Origin: VXNE01 sp963664635
GTDB lineage: Bacteria > Pseudomonadota > Gammaproteobacteria > Pseudomonadales > Azotimanducaceae
Length of the DNA stretch: 64,000 nucleotides
Direction: 5' to 3'
NCBI GenBank assembly: GCA_963664635.1
Contig: OY761542.1
Coordinates: 3,162,001 to 3,226,000 of the forward strand
Both the position numbers and the translations under genes were made by a program. The notes under the pieces are model-generated. The model had not been told where the DNA came from and did no database searches. It saw only the letters and a list, made by a program, of their open reading frames with translations. Of this stretch, positions 17,227-26,494 are shown piece by piece. Each line of letters begins with the position of its first letter. The stretch's first letter is position 1.

Positions 17227-19716
17227 CTACTCCACCCGCAAGGCGGCGAGCGGCTGAATGGCCGTGGCCCGCCGGGCGGCTATCCAACTCGCCAATGCGG
17301 CCGTGGCAGCGAGCAGCATCGCCGCTGTCGCGTGGACCACCGGGCTCGCGGGAGTAACGCCGAACAACAAGCCGCGCAGCAATCCGGCCCCGACGATGCC
17401 GATCGGGACGCCTAGGGCGATTCCCACGGCAACCGGCTTCAGCCCGCCCACAACGACCATGCGTCGGACTTGATTGCGCCGCGCTCCGAGTGCCATGCGC
17501 ACGCCGATCTCGGTGGTGCGCCGTGCAGCCAAGTGAGCGACGACGCCGTACAGGCCGGCAGCCGCAAGCACTAGCGCGCCAGCCGCCACCGCGGTGAACA
17601 GGGCGGAGGCGAAACTCGCTGGCGCCATCGAGCGGTCGACGATGTCAGCCAGGGTTGGCATGGGCTCGACCTGGATCGTCGGGTCGACGTGCGCGATTTC
17701 CTGGAGAACAGCGGGGAGGATGGCGGCGGGGTCTTCAAGCCCGGTCCGCACCGCCATCGACACGCCGTAGTGCGGCCACAAGGAACCGGGAACGGGGTTC
17801 AGTGGATAGTAGCCGGCATTCGCCGGAGGCCCGTCGACCGATTGGCCGTAGACGTCGCCGACCACGCCGACGATCGTGTGCCAAGGGCCGCCGTACCCGG
17901 AGACGCGCTTGCCGATGGCGCTCTCGTTCGGCCAGAACCGCTTCGCGAACGACCGGCTCACGACTACGGCGGCGCGTCCCGGGTCGTCCAGATCCGCCAT
18001 TTCGAATCCACGGCCCTCGATGACGGGAATCCCCAATGCGCGGAACCAGCCCGGCGTTGTGAGCAGAACCGAAGCGCAGGTCGTGAAGCCGGATGCGCCG
18101 ACGCGTTCCTCGACCGCCGGGTCTTCGAAGTGCTGTGCCGTGCAGCCTGGTGGAAACCAGAACGGCACCGCCGAGGATGCGCCGGCTGCCGTAACGCCGG
18201 GCAGCGATGCGAGCCTCTCCTGTACGTCTCGGACGACTGTCCACCATGTGGCGGCATCCGCGTGGGAGGTGTTCGGCGTTACCGCCACACTGGCCACCCC
18301 ATCGGCATCGATACCCGGATCGACGTTGCGGAGCGACCGGAAACTCTCGAGCAGCAATCCGGCGACGACCATGAGCACGAGCGTTAGCGCGACTTGCCCG
18401 ACTACCATCCCCGCGCGTACCCGGGTTCGGGCGCGACCGTGCGTGGATCCCCGCCCGGCCTCCGCCAGGTCAAGTCCGAAACGACTGACTCGCGAGGCCG
18501 GCAACACCGCCAACGCTATGGCGGCGATGACGGAGACGGCAGCAAGGAATGCGAATACGCCGCCGTCGAGCGCCACCTCGTCGAGGCGGGGCAGCAGTAC
18601 CGGCGCCGCGGCGACAAGGTAGTTGGTCGCGCCCCACGCCATCAACGCGCCGAGCGCTGCGGCCGGGACTGTCAGCAACAGGCCTTGGGCAGCATAGTGA
18701 CGCACTACATCGCGCCATCCGGCCCCGAGCGCCGCGCGGACCGCGAGATCCCGGCGGCTGGTCTCGACCCGGGCCAGCAGCAGGTTGGCGACATCGGCCC
18801 AGGCGACGAGCAGCAACAGGGCAGCTGCGGCCTGCAGCAGCCAAAGGTTGTCGGCAAAGGCTCCGACTTGGAAACGCTTGGCGTCGTGCACCACCGTGCG
18901 GAAGCCGAACTGCTTCACGAAACCCCGCGTGTAGACCTCGGGATAGGCATCGACCAGTTGATCCGTCAGCCCCGACAGTTCCGCGCGGGCGGCGCCGATG
19001 CTGATCCCGTCCGCGAGTTTCGCGATCACCAACAGCGAGTGCTGATTGTAGTGCGGGCCGGCCCGGTCGAGGCTCCAGGGTATCCACAGGTCCGCATCGA
19101 ACATCCCGGTTCCGGGAGCGAGGACACCGACGATTCGGAGCTCGGTCTCCTCCGAGCCTTGACGGCGGAGGAACTGGAGGCCGGCGATGCCGGGATCGAA
19201 CCGGATGGTCTTGCCCACGACCTCGGGATTTCCGCCGAAGCGGTCCTGCCAGTACCCGTACGAGAGCACTGCGACAGGCGCCGCGCCCGGGTCGTCGTCG
19301 GCTTCTTGAATGACCCTGCCGAGCGCGGCCCTCGCCCCGATGAGGCGGTGTATTCCCGCGGTGGCCTGGGTGACCCGGGCGCCCGTGAGGCCATCCGGCG
19401 TCGCAACGCTCCCCCGGAAGTTCTGCGCAGCCCCAATGTCGGCGAGGGACTTGGCATTGTCGCCGAGGTGGAAGTACTGGGCGGACGCGAATCCCCACTC
19501 GCTACCCATGCCCGATTTGGGAACCGCGCTGCGCAGGACGACGAGCCGATCCGAGTCCGGGTAGCCCAATGGATCCAGCAGGACCTGTTTGACGACGGTG
19601 AAGACGGCGACGGTGGCGCCGAGACCGAACCCCAAGCAGAGTATCGCGAGCACCGTGAATCCCGGTGTCCGCTTGAGGCCCCGTAACGCCTGTTTCGCCT
19701 CGAGGAGCATGCGCAT
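17227..19716 (-). CDS. ADOP/MacB-type ABC transporter permease
   Basis: 829 aa permease with duplicated MacB periplasmic core and FtsX domains, about eight membrane segments. The N-terminus QALRGLKRTPGFTVLAILCL followed by GFGLGATVAVFTVVKQVLLD is characteristic of the large orphan permease (ADOP) group. The mid-protein LRNVDPGIDADGVASVAVTP block and the C-terminal ARRTTEIGVRMALGARRNQV with RRATAIQPLAALRVE repeat the pattern. It begins 4 bases after the ATPase gene. Such systems act as mechanotransmission exporters of lipids, peptides or toxic compounds; the cargo here is unknown. Confidence 0.88.
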   Translation of the reverse strand: MRMLLEAKQALRGLKRTPGFTVLAILCLGFGLGATVAVFTVVKQVLLDPLGYPDSDRLVVLRSAVPKSGMGSEWGFASAQYFHLGDNAKSLADIGAAQNFRGSVATPDGLTGARVTQATAGIHRLIGARAALGRVIQEADDDPGAAPVAVLSYGYWQDRFGGNPEVVGKTIRFDPGIAGLQFLRRQGSEETELRIVGVLAPGTGMFDADLWIPWSLDRAGPHYNQHSLLVIAKLADGISIGAARAELSGLTDQLVDAYPEVYTRGFVKQFGFRTVVHDAKRFQVGAFADNLWLLQAAAALLLLVAWADVANLLLARVETSRRDLAVRAALGAGWRDVVRHYAAQGLLLTVPAAALGALMAWGATNYLVAAAPVLLPRLDEVALDGGVFAFLAAVSVIAAIALAVLPASRVSRFGLDLAEAGRGSTHGRARTRVRAGMVVGQVALTLVLMVVAGLLLESFRSLRNVDPGIDADGVASVAVTPNTSHADAATWWTVVRDVQERLASLPGVTAAGASSAVPFWFPPGCTAQHFEDPAVEERVGASGFTTCASVLLTTPGWFRALGIPVIEGRGFEMADLDDPGRAAVVVSRSFAKRFWPNESAIGKRVSGYGGPWHTIVGVVGDVYGQSVDGPPANAGYYPLNPVPGSLWPHYGVSMAVRTGLEDPAAILPAVLQEIAHVDPTIQVEPMPTLADIVDRSMAPASFASALFTAVAAGALVLAAAGLYGVVAHLAARRTTEIGVRMALGARRNQVRRMVVVGGLKPVAVGIALGVPIGIVGAGLLRGLLFGVTPASPVVHATAAMLLAATAALASWIAARRATAIQPLAALRVE

Positions 19717-19719
19717 GAC

Positions 19720-20472
19720 CTACTCCACCCGCAACGAGTCGCTTTCGTCGACGATTCTCCCGTCGAGCAGATGTACCGTGCGAGCCGCCATGTCCGCGTA
19801 GCGCGGATCATGGGTGACCATACAGACGGTCGCGCCGCCGGCGTGAAGCTCTCCGAGCAGATCCATCACGCCTTGGCCGTTGGTGGAGTCCAGGTTGCCG
19901 GTTGGTTCGTCGGCGAGGAGGATCAACGGGTCGCCAACGATGGCACGGGCTACCGCGACGCGCTGCTGTTGGCCACCGGAAAGCTGCGCCGGGAAGTGCT
20001 TGGCCCGGTGCACCATGCCGACCCGTTCCAGCGCCCGCTCGACGCATTCCCGGCGTTTCGATCCAGGGGTGCCTCGGTACACCAGCGGAAGTTCCACGTT
20101 CTCGTAGACCGTCAGGTCGCCGATCAGGTTGAACGCCTGGAAGATGAACCCGATAGCTTCGTTGCGGATTCGGGCCCGTTCCGCCGTGCCGAGCGACTGC
20201 ACCGTTTCGCCATCGAGTTCGTACTCCCCGCCGCTGGCGTTGTCCAGCAGACCGATGATCCCCAGCAGCGTCGACTTGCCGCACCCCGAGGGCCCGGCGA
20301 TCGACACGAAATCGCCCCGTTCGATATCGAGGTGCACATCGAACAGCGCGTGGGTCTCCAGTTCGTCCGTGTAGTAGACCTTGTGCAGGTCGCGCAGGCG
20401 GATCAGCGGGTGGTCAGCGGCCATGTGTTTCTCCGTTGTTGGGGTCTTCATTGGGAGGACCTCCTCGCTCAT
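19720..20472 (-). CDS. MacB/LolD-type ABC transporter ATP-binding protein
   Basis: 250 aa ATPase. Walker A GPSGCGKS, Q-loop FIFQAFNLI, signature LSGGQQQR, Walker B ILLADEPTGNLD and switch histidine MVTHDPRYA are all intact. It powers the adjacent ADOP-type permease with the HlyD-like adaptor gene just upstream. ATG 20472 overlaps the adaptor's stop codon as ATGA, implying coupling. Two internal ATGs have better Shine-Dalgarno sequences: 20451 (GGAGGT) and 20424 (GGAG), so the true N-terminus may be shorter. Confidence 0.9.
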   Translation of the reverse strand: MSEEVLPMKTPTTEKHMAADHPLIRLRDLHKVYYTDELETHALFDVHLDIERGDFVSIAGPSGCGKSTLLGIIGLLDNASGGEYELDGETVQSLGTAERARIRNEAIGFIFQAFNLIGDLTVYENVELPLVYRGTPGSKRRECVERALERVGMVHRAKHFPAQLSGGQQQRVAVARAIVGDPLILLADEPTGNLDSTNGQGVMDLLGELHAGGATVCMVTHDPRYADMAARTVHLLDGRIVDESDSLRVE

Positions 20473-21715
20473 CGTTCTATCCGCACGTTGTCGTAGTCGT
20501 CGAACGCGGCCAAGCCCGACAGGACCACACGGTCGCCGGGTCGCAGCCCTTCGAGAACCTCGACGTGGTTCGCCGATACGCGTCCGAGCTTCACGCTCAC
20601 GCGCCGTGCGACTTCGCTGTCTTCATCGAGTCGGTACAGGCCCACCCGCTCGTGCGCCCGCGCATTGGCTGGCCGCCCCACATAGGTGATGTCGTTGAGC
20701 CGTTCGAGCACGACGGTGCCGTCGACGCTCATGTTCGGCCGGGCACCTGCCGGTAGATCGGAAGACAGGGAGACGTCCACCGTGATCGTGCCGTGGGATC
20801 GATGCGACTGACACTTCCGTCGATCACCCCGTTGCGCGTGTCGATCTGCGCGGCCTGGCCGATCGCCAGGTCTCCCCCGCGGTTCTGGGGCAAGCGCAGT
20901 TCCGCCTTCAGCCGGCCCGGCTGGACCACGCGACCCATGGTGTCCCCGGCGTTGATCCACTGTCCCTCCTCCACACCCGACTCCCCGAGAACGCCGTCGA
21001 TCCCTGCGCGCACGGTCAGCGCCTGGGCCCGCTCCTCGTTGAATCGAACGATCGAACGCAGGCGCTCGACCTGGGCGCGCTGCGCGGACAACTGCTCGCC
21101 CGCCGAGTCCGCGAGCACATGGAGGCGGCGGGACTCGATTCCCAGGCGGTTGTCCAGCTCCGCCACCAGTTCCCGGCCACGGGCAAGGTCGAACTCGGCC
21201 ACCAGCCCCGGGTTCTTGCCGTTGAGTTCGCGGTTCATATCGTCGCGGTGCTTGGCTTCGAGGTACTGCGTGCGCACCTGCGCGATCAGCGCCTCCTGGG
21301 CCAGTGCGTCCGACTCGACGTTCGAGGCCAAGGTAACGAGGTCTGCTTCCGCATCCGATAGCTGTTGGCGCACGGTGAGCAGTTGAACCTCGACATCGGC
21401 ATTCGACAAGCGGTACAGGGCCGTCGCCGCCTCGACTTCGGCACCGGGTTCGACGAGCATCTCGTCGACGCGCCCCGCCGTCAGCGCCGTGATCCAGCGC
21501 CGCCGCACCGGCACCAACGTACCGGGTCCCCGACCGTCGCGCACGAACTCGCCGTGAGCGACGGTGTCCATCCACACCGTATCCGCGTCGACGGTTGGCA
21601 TCGCCGGTCCCAAGGTGGCCACGTACGCGGTTGCTACAGCGATGCCCAAGACGGCGACGGCCACGGCAGCGAGTCTTCCAAGGCGGCGTTTGCCTTGAAC
21701 ACGGGGCACGTCCAT
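20469..21715 (-). pseudogene. HlyD/MFP-family adaptor, interrupted by a frameshift
   Basis: Periplasmic adaptor for the exporter encoded downstream. The N-terminal part has one membrane anchor (RLAAVAVAVLGIAVATAYVA), a barrel-sandwich half (ALTAGRVDEMLVEPGAEVEA), a long coiled coil (QLLTVRQQLSDAEADLVTLA) and AGIDGVLGESGVEEGQWINA. At about 20788-20796, after VSRIDPT, the frame must shift to continue as GTITVDVSL, followed by RPNMSVDGTVVLERL and LEGLRPGDRVVLSGLAAFDD, the conserved C-terminal domain. Both halves are well preserved, so a sequencing error or a very recent mutation is more likely than old decay. ATG 21715 is the chosen start; a GTG at 21814 would add 33 residues. Confidence 0.8.
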
Positions 21716-22485
21716 TGCCGACCGTCGGCCTGCGGGGCTCCGGATGTGGCGTGCATCCGGTGCATCCGACGCGGGTGTGTTGTCTCTCAGTTGAAGCCGC
21801 CTGGACTCTGCCACTTGCTCTTTTCGTTGTGCGATCCTCCCTGTCCAACAAGCAAGAGGCGTGCCATCCTGTTGCGTGTTGCTGCGCTGGCTCGTTGGTC
21901 TGTTTGGCGACTCAGGATGTTCGGATGCGAGACGCTCGTGTCCGGAACCGGACAGTTTCGTCGAGGTTTCCGTCTACCAGCGGTCATCTTGCACGAACGC
22001 GATTCGGACACTCGACGACAGGACTCGCCACGGCGACGACTCTAACGGGTCGGCGTGGCCAGATCTTCCCCGTCGCGGATGCCGCGCCCCCCCACCGGCA
22101 CATCGCCGATGCGCGGCAGCACGTGCCTGCGCATCGTGTAGTCCCACTTGTAGCGCTGGTTCGACAGGCGGTTCCCGGCCACCGGCTCAGGGCATCGCTT
22201 CCACCGCAGAGCCGCGATGGCCCATGTGGATCTCCACCCGGTCCGGGCCGGCGAGGCGAAGCGGCTGGTCGATTGTCGCTACAGCTCGATTGGCGAGCGG
22301 CTCCGGGGGGTCAAGGAAGAAACGCCTGCCGTGCGCCCCGCCCTGCCTCCTGGCGACCGCTGAAGGGCCGCCGGGGCCGACCGGACGCCACCAAGGGCAC
22401 CCATGCGCGGCCCGCGGCCCAGCCGCGCCGACCCCTTGTGGAACAATCGCCGCCGGTCGGCGTGTTGCCGTCGTCGTTCGTTCCC
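21716..22485. other. Long intergenic stretch with a transposase remnant
   Basis: About 770 bases without an intact gene lie between the adaptor gene start and the CbiX-like gene end. The left third is lower in GC than its surroundings and should hold the promoter of the minus-strand export operon, though no clear promoter was recognised. The right half contains the Y1-transposase-like fragment listed separately. Confidence 0.5.
22217..22363 (+). pseudogene. Y1 (IS200/RAYT-like) transposase fragment
   Basis: A 48-codon frame reads MAHVDLHPVRAGEAKRLVDC followed by RYSSIGERLRGVKEE. This resembles the conserved C-terminal region of REP-associated Y1 transposases, usually AYVDLNPVRAG followed by a YSSI/YTSI block. 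No HUH motif or N-terminal half is present, so it is a relic. Identification rests on the VDLxPVRAG signature alone. Confidence 0.5.
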
Positions 22486-23451
22486 TCAAGGGTTCCTGGC
22501 GAGCGCACGATGGTGACGCAACGCTTCGGCTTCCATCAGTTGCGCTTGCCTGCCGATCCAGAGGCCGACATTGGGGTGCGGCAACAGGCCGAGTCCATCG
22601 GACCGATAGTCCAGTTCGCCCAGCACCCGCCCGTAGGGGCCGAATCCCTGCACGCGGAACGGCACCACGATGGGCGTCAACCCCCGGGCGTTCGCCTGCG
22701 CGATGTAACTTCGGATTTCCTGCTCCGCGACACTCCGCCTCTCCGGCCAGTCCTCCCGCAGAGTGAAAACGCGGACCTCGCGCACTCCCAACCGCTCACG
22801 GGCACTTCTGGTGCGTTGCGTGATCTTCTCGATCCAGCGCTCGTTCTCGGCATCGTCGCCGGGCCCATGGGCGATGACCGCGACCACTTCGTTGTCGGGC
22901 TCCGAGCTGAGGCCGCGAATGCGGGCGGCAATCACTTCATCCATCTCGACGGCATCGGCCAGCCCCTCGACGCTGACGTGAAACGCCATTTCCGTATCCA
23001 GCCTCCAGAACCCCATGGGCATGCGCATGCGGCCTGACCCGGCATGTGCATGTTCCCCCTCCGCCCGGGACGGCGCGCCACCCTCCAGACCAAGAATCTG
23101 CAGCGTCCGGTCATACCAGCTCTCACCGGAGACGAATACCCGCACCACGCCGACGTGTCGCACGCCGCGGGATTCGAGCCGTCGAACCGCCGCCTCCATC
23201 GATCCCGCGTCGGCCATGCCCAACGCCAGTTCTACCGGATACCGCGCGCTCAGCGGTTCCACGGCTTCCACCAGATGCTCGTTCCACTCGTCGCTGCCGC
23301 CGTGCGCCATGATCATCACGCCGAAACTGAAGTCTTCGGCAGGACTCCCGGACTCCCGGACACCCGTCGACTGGCACGAGGCGAGCGAGACGGCCATTGC
23401 GCACACCCAGATCACACGGGCACACCAGGTCGCGGATTCCTCAATACCCAT
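22486..23451 (-). CDS. CbiX-like lipoprotein
   Basis: About 321 aa. The N-terminus has a lipoprotein signal (CARVIWVCAMAVSLASC) with lipobox LASC, so the protein should be anchored in the periplasm. The mature part contains two CbiX/sirohydrochlorin-chelatase-like halves: VMIMAHGGSDEWNEHLVEAV with VELALGMADAGSMEAAVRRL, and VVAVIAHGPGDDAENERWIE. Cytoplasmic CbiX inserts metal into tetrapyrroles; a secreted form suggests metal or tetrapyrrole handling outside the cytoplasm. It lies 40 bases downstream of a TonB-dependent receptor of the haem-protein type on the same strand, which supports that view. ATG 23451 places the signal peptide correctly. Confidence 0.78.
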   Translation of the reverse strand: MGIEESATWCARVIWVCAMAVSLASCQSTGVRESGSPAEDFSFGVMIMAHGGSDEWNEHLVEAVEPLSARYPVELALGMADAGSMEAAVRRLESRGVRHVGVVRVFVSGESWYDRTLQILGLEGGAPSRAEGEHAHAGSGRMRMPMGFWRLDTEMAFHVSVEGLADAVEMDEVIAARIRGLSSEPDNEVVAVIAHGPGDDAENERWIEKITQRTRSARERLGVREVRVFTLREDWPERRSVAEQEIRSYIAQANARGLTPIVVPFRVQGFGPYGRVLGELDYRSDGLGLLPHPNVGLWIGRQAQLMEAEALRHHRALARNP

Positions 23452-23490
23452 GGCGCTATCCCTATTCACAAAGCCCAATTCAGAAAGAAG

Positions 23491-25658
23491 CTATATGTCG
23501 AGATACAGACTGACGCGGAAGCTGGTTCCGGGCTGTTGCGCGTTCTCTATGGCAGACCGGGCTTCCGCGTCCAGGCTGCTGATGTTGATCCACCGGGCGT
23601 AGACCTCGTCAAAGACGTTGAACACGCCGAAACGTAATCGTACGGAGTCCGAGAAGCTGTAGTTCCCGACGACGTCCACCAGGGCATAACCGTCGGCGGT
23701 CACCCGCTCCGGCGTGGAGACCCGGTCTTTCTTCCCGACAGCCGTAAGCAGCACCTCGCCGCCCCACCGGCCCGCCGCTCCGTCGAACCTGACGCCCGCC
23801 ACCAGGGTGAGGGGGTCGACCGAGTCCAGCGGTGTCGACGCACTCCGGTTGTCGCCGCGGGCATAGGCGAGCGCGGCCCGCGCCTGCCACCGTTCGCCGA
23901 GCAGGATGTGTCCACCAAACTCCGCGCCGCGGATTTCCACCTTGCCGATGTTCCGGTTCTGAAACAGGCTGATCGGTCCCCTGGTTCCCGCAAACGCGTT
24001 CTCGATGAAGTTCGTGTAGCGGTTCCGGTAGGCGGCCACACTCAGGAATGCGTTGCCGAAGCTGGCCCGCAAGCCGATCTCGAGGCCGTTGCTCTCCTCG
24101 GCGGACAGGTCCGGATTGGGGATGGTCGCGTATTGAAAGCCCAGGTTGACGAACGACTGGTTCGCTTCCGCGAAGTTCGGCGGACGGTAGCCCTCGGCGA
24201 ACTGGCCGAACACGGACCAGGTTTCATTGATGTCGTACAGGGCGCCCAGGCTCAGCGAAACCGCACCTTCGTCGATCGACTCGACGGGGAAACCGTAACC
24301 GCCGACCTGGCCCGTACCATCCAGCGACGGACCCGGCGTCGCCTGCATGCGATAGCGGTCGTACCGCGCCCCCGGGATCAGGGTGAAGCCCCGCTCCCCG
24401 AAGACGATTTCATCCTGCAGGTAGATCCCGGAGCGCGTCGTGGACGTGTCGGGGATGGTCTTGTTCGGAAACACTTCCGGTGGCGCGAACGGATAGGCCG
24501 AAATCCGGCACGTGGCCTGGCCGCTGGCGAGTTCCTCGTCGCAGCGATTGCGGGGCCGCCGGGTATCGGTTTCCTCGATGTTGGCGCCGTAGGCGAGGGA
24601 ATGCGTCAACGCATCGGTGGCGACGGTCTTGCGCAGGTTCAGGTTCAGCGCCAGGGTCCGTTGGTCGAAGTCAAAGGTGGATTTCCTGAGCGCATCGGTG
24701 CCGCCATACGTGCGCGGATCCCGCGGATTGAGGAACGAGTAGCTCGTTCGTGTCTGCTCGGTGTATTGGGATGCATCGGTCTCCTGCCGGTTCAGATCGA
24801 GCTCGAGGTCGTCGAAAAGGGCCAGTCCGGCTTGCCAGCGGTAACGCACCCCGGTGCGCAGTCGTTCCGTGTCGTCCTCACCCGAGGAGCGCGACACGGA
24901 CCGGCCGATCTCGGAGTCGAGCCGGGTGGCCACCTCCTCCAGGAAGCTGTCAATGCCGAGTCGCAGCTGGTGGTCCGGAGACAGGTCCCAGTACATTTGC
25001 AGCAACAGGCTGTCCGAGTCGCCGTCCTGCGGATTGAGACTGCCCGGGCCGTTCACCTCCTGTTCGGCGAACTCCCGGTGGGTGTATTGGGCCAGCAGGC
25101 CGATCTCGGCGAGCTGAAACGCCGCGGTGAACCCGCCCCGGTACTGCTGGTCCGCATCCGCGGCGGACGCCCGCAGATTGAAGGCAGCCCGGTCCGAGTC
25201 CAGATAGTCCCGGGGTTCTTTGCTCGTCAGAATGACCGCCCCACCTATGGCGTCCGCGCCATACAGGGCCGAAGCGGGACCGCGAATCAATTCCACGGTC
25301 TTGATGTTGTCGGTGTCTATGCTGTCCCTGCCGTAAGAGGCCGGGCCGGCGTGGTAGATGTCGTGCTGCGAATGCCGTCGATGACCGTGAGTACGCGGTT
25401 GCCGCCAATGCCCCGGATGCTGAAACCCTCGTTGCCGCCCCGGCGGGCGGTACTGACCGAAACGCCGGGTTGAAAGCGCGCCAGGTCGTCGAGGTCCTCG
25501 ACGAGCTCTCTCTCGATGTCCTCCGCCGTGATCAGGGAAACGGTGCCGGCGATGTCCTCGATGGTGCGCGGAAGCCGGGTAGCGTTGACGATCAGTTCCT
25601 CGGGCGGGTCGTCGCTCTCCTGCGCGACCGCCGCGTTCTGCTCAGCGTCGCGGCGTCC
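23491..25658 (-). pseudogene. TonB-dependent receptor (haemoglobin/haem type), frameshifted and lacking a start
   Basis: Outer-membrane receptor. The plug domain is readable as ELIVNATRLPRTIEDIAGTV, EGFSIRGIGGNRVLTVIDGI, then after a one-base shift near 25366-25372 as DIYHAGPASYGRDSIDTDNI and VELIRGPASALYGADAIGGA. The barrel continues intact for 600 residues to TSFRVSLYLDI. The motif order matches the TonB haemoglobin/transferrin receptor group. Besides the frameshift, an in-frame TGA lies at 25659-25661 and no start codon with a signal peptide follows it, so the 5' end also looks damaged. The gene may be decayed or hit by two assembly errors. It pairs with the CbiX-like lipoprotein downstream. 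Confidence 0.82.
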
Positions 25659-25733
25659 TCAGATACACGTCGCGGTTTCGGCGAGGCGGCGGCTCGGGTG
25701 GATCTCCACCCGACTCCGCCGGGCGAAGCGCTG

Positions 25734-26120
25734 TCAGGGCTCCGTTACCGAAACGGTAGCGTCACGCGCGGCTTCGATGAAGCGGCCGTCGAACGTGAGC
25801 ATCGCCTCGCAGCGCTCGGCCGCGCCGAGATGCAGCGCATCGGCAAAGTCCATCCCGGACTCCGTGCGCTGGAGGGCCTCGCCAAGCAGGACGGGGCTCT
25901 CCACGGACACTCCGGGCAAACCGGCCAGGGCACCGAGCGCGCGAGCGACATCCTCGCGGGCAAAGCCGTAGACGCTGCGCAGAACCCACTCGGTCTCAAG
26001 CAGCACGGTCGTCCCGACGAAGACGTCACCGGCATCGATCACGGCCTTCGCACGCGAGGCCTGGGCGGGATCGTCGCGGGTCAGGAAGCGGACGACGACG
26101 TTCGTATCAACCGCCCGCAT
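25734..26120 (-). CDS. PIN-domain toxin (VapC-like)
   Basis: 128 aa PIN nuclease. Acidic residues are D5 (MRAVDTNVVVRFL), E42 (TTVLLETEWVLRS), D91 and D94 (GMDFADALHLGAA) and D111 (LTFDGRF). ATG 26120 overlaps the end of the AbrB-type antitoxin gene by 14 bases, as usual for a toxin-antitoxin operon. The protein is complete. It differs from the VapC at 3.4 kb and belongs to the branch that pairs with AbrB/MazE-like antitoxins. Confidence 0.88.
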   Translation of the reverse strand: MRAVDTNVVVRFLTRDDPAQASRAKAVIDAGDVFVGTTVLLETEWVLRSVYGFAREDVARALGALAGLPGVSVESPVLLGEALQRTESGMDFADALHLGAAERCEAMLTFDGRFIEAARDATVSVTEP

Positions 26121-26382
26121 GGCGGCGTCGGGCCTCGTCCGCGATGCCTGCGTCCATCTCCTCGACCGACTTGGGCGGGCCATCGAAGGACAGGCTGCCG
26201 AAAACATCCTCGGGGCGCGTCTTCGCGAACACCGGGACCGGCTTCAGCAGGACGCCGGCGTCTGTACTCTCGACTGCCAAACGCGTGCCCGCCTTCCAGC
26301 GCAGCGCCTCGCGAATGGCCTTGGGTAGGATGACCTGACCCTTGGTCGACACGGTCGTGGTCGCTCGTTCAGGGGTCGCCAT
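26107..26382 (-). CDS. AbrB/MazE-type antitoxin
   Basis: 91 aa. The swapped-hairpin DNA-binding domain is TTTVSTKGQVILPKAIREAL at residues 7-26, the defining block of the AbrB/SpoVT family, followed by an acidic toxin-binding tail (PPKSVEEMDAGIADEARRR). A GGAGG lies 8 bases before ATG 26382. It precedes and overlaps the PIN toxin gene. Confidence 0.9.
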   Translation of the reverse strand: MATPERATTTVSTKGQVILPKAIREALRWKAGTRLAVESTDAGVLLKPVPVFAKTRPEDVFGSLSFDGPPKSVEEMDAGIADEARRRHAGG

Positions 26383-26494
26383 GGGCCTCCGTCCACGCAG
26401 AGTAAGGACGAAGTAAGATAGTGCGCCATGCACTTGGGTGCAAGCGCCGGCCGCAAGGCTGCGTTACGCGTTACCGACCCGGCCCCAGGGCTCC

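Noticed and set aside
20780..20805. Recoding (programmed frameshift) in the HlyD-like adaptor
   Set aside because: No slippery heptamer or downstream structure was evident, and the family has no known recoding. A sequence error or mutation is simpler.
25640..25740. Cobalamin riboswitch upstream of the TonB receptor
   Set aside because: A GGTGGAGATCC hairpin resembles one element, but the conserved B12 box and other core stems could not be found.
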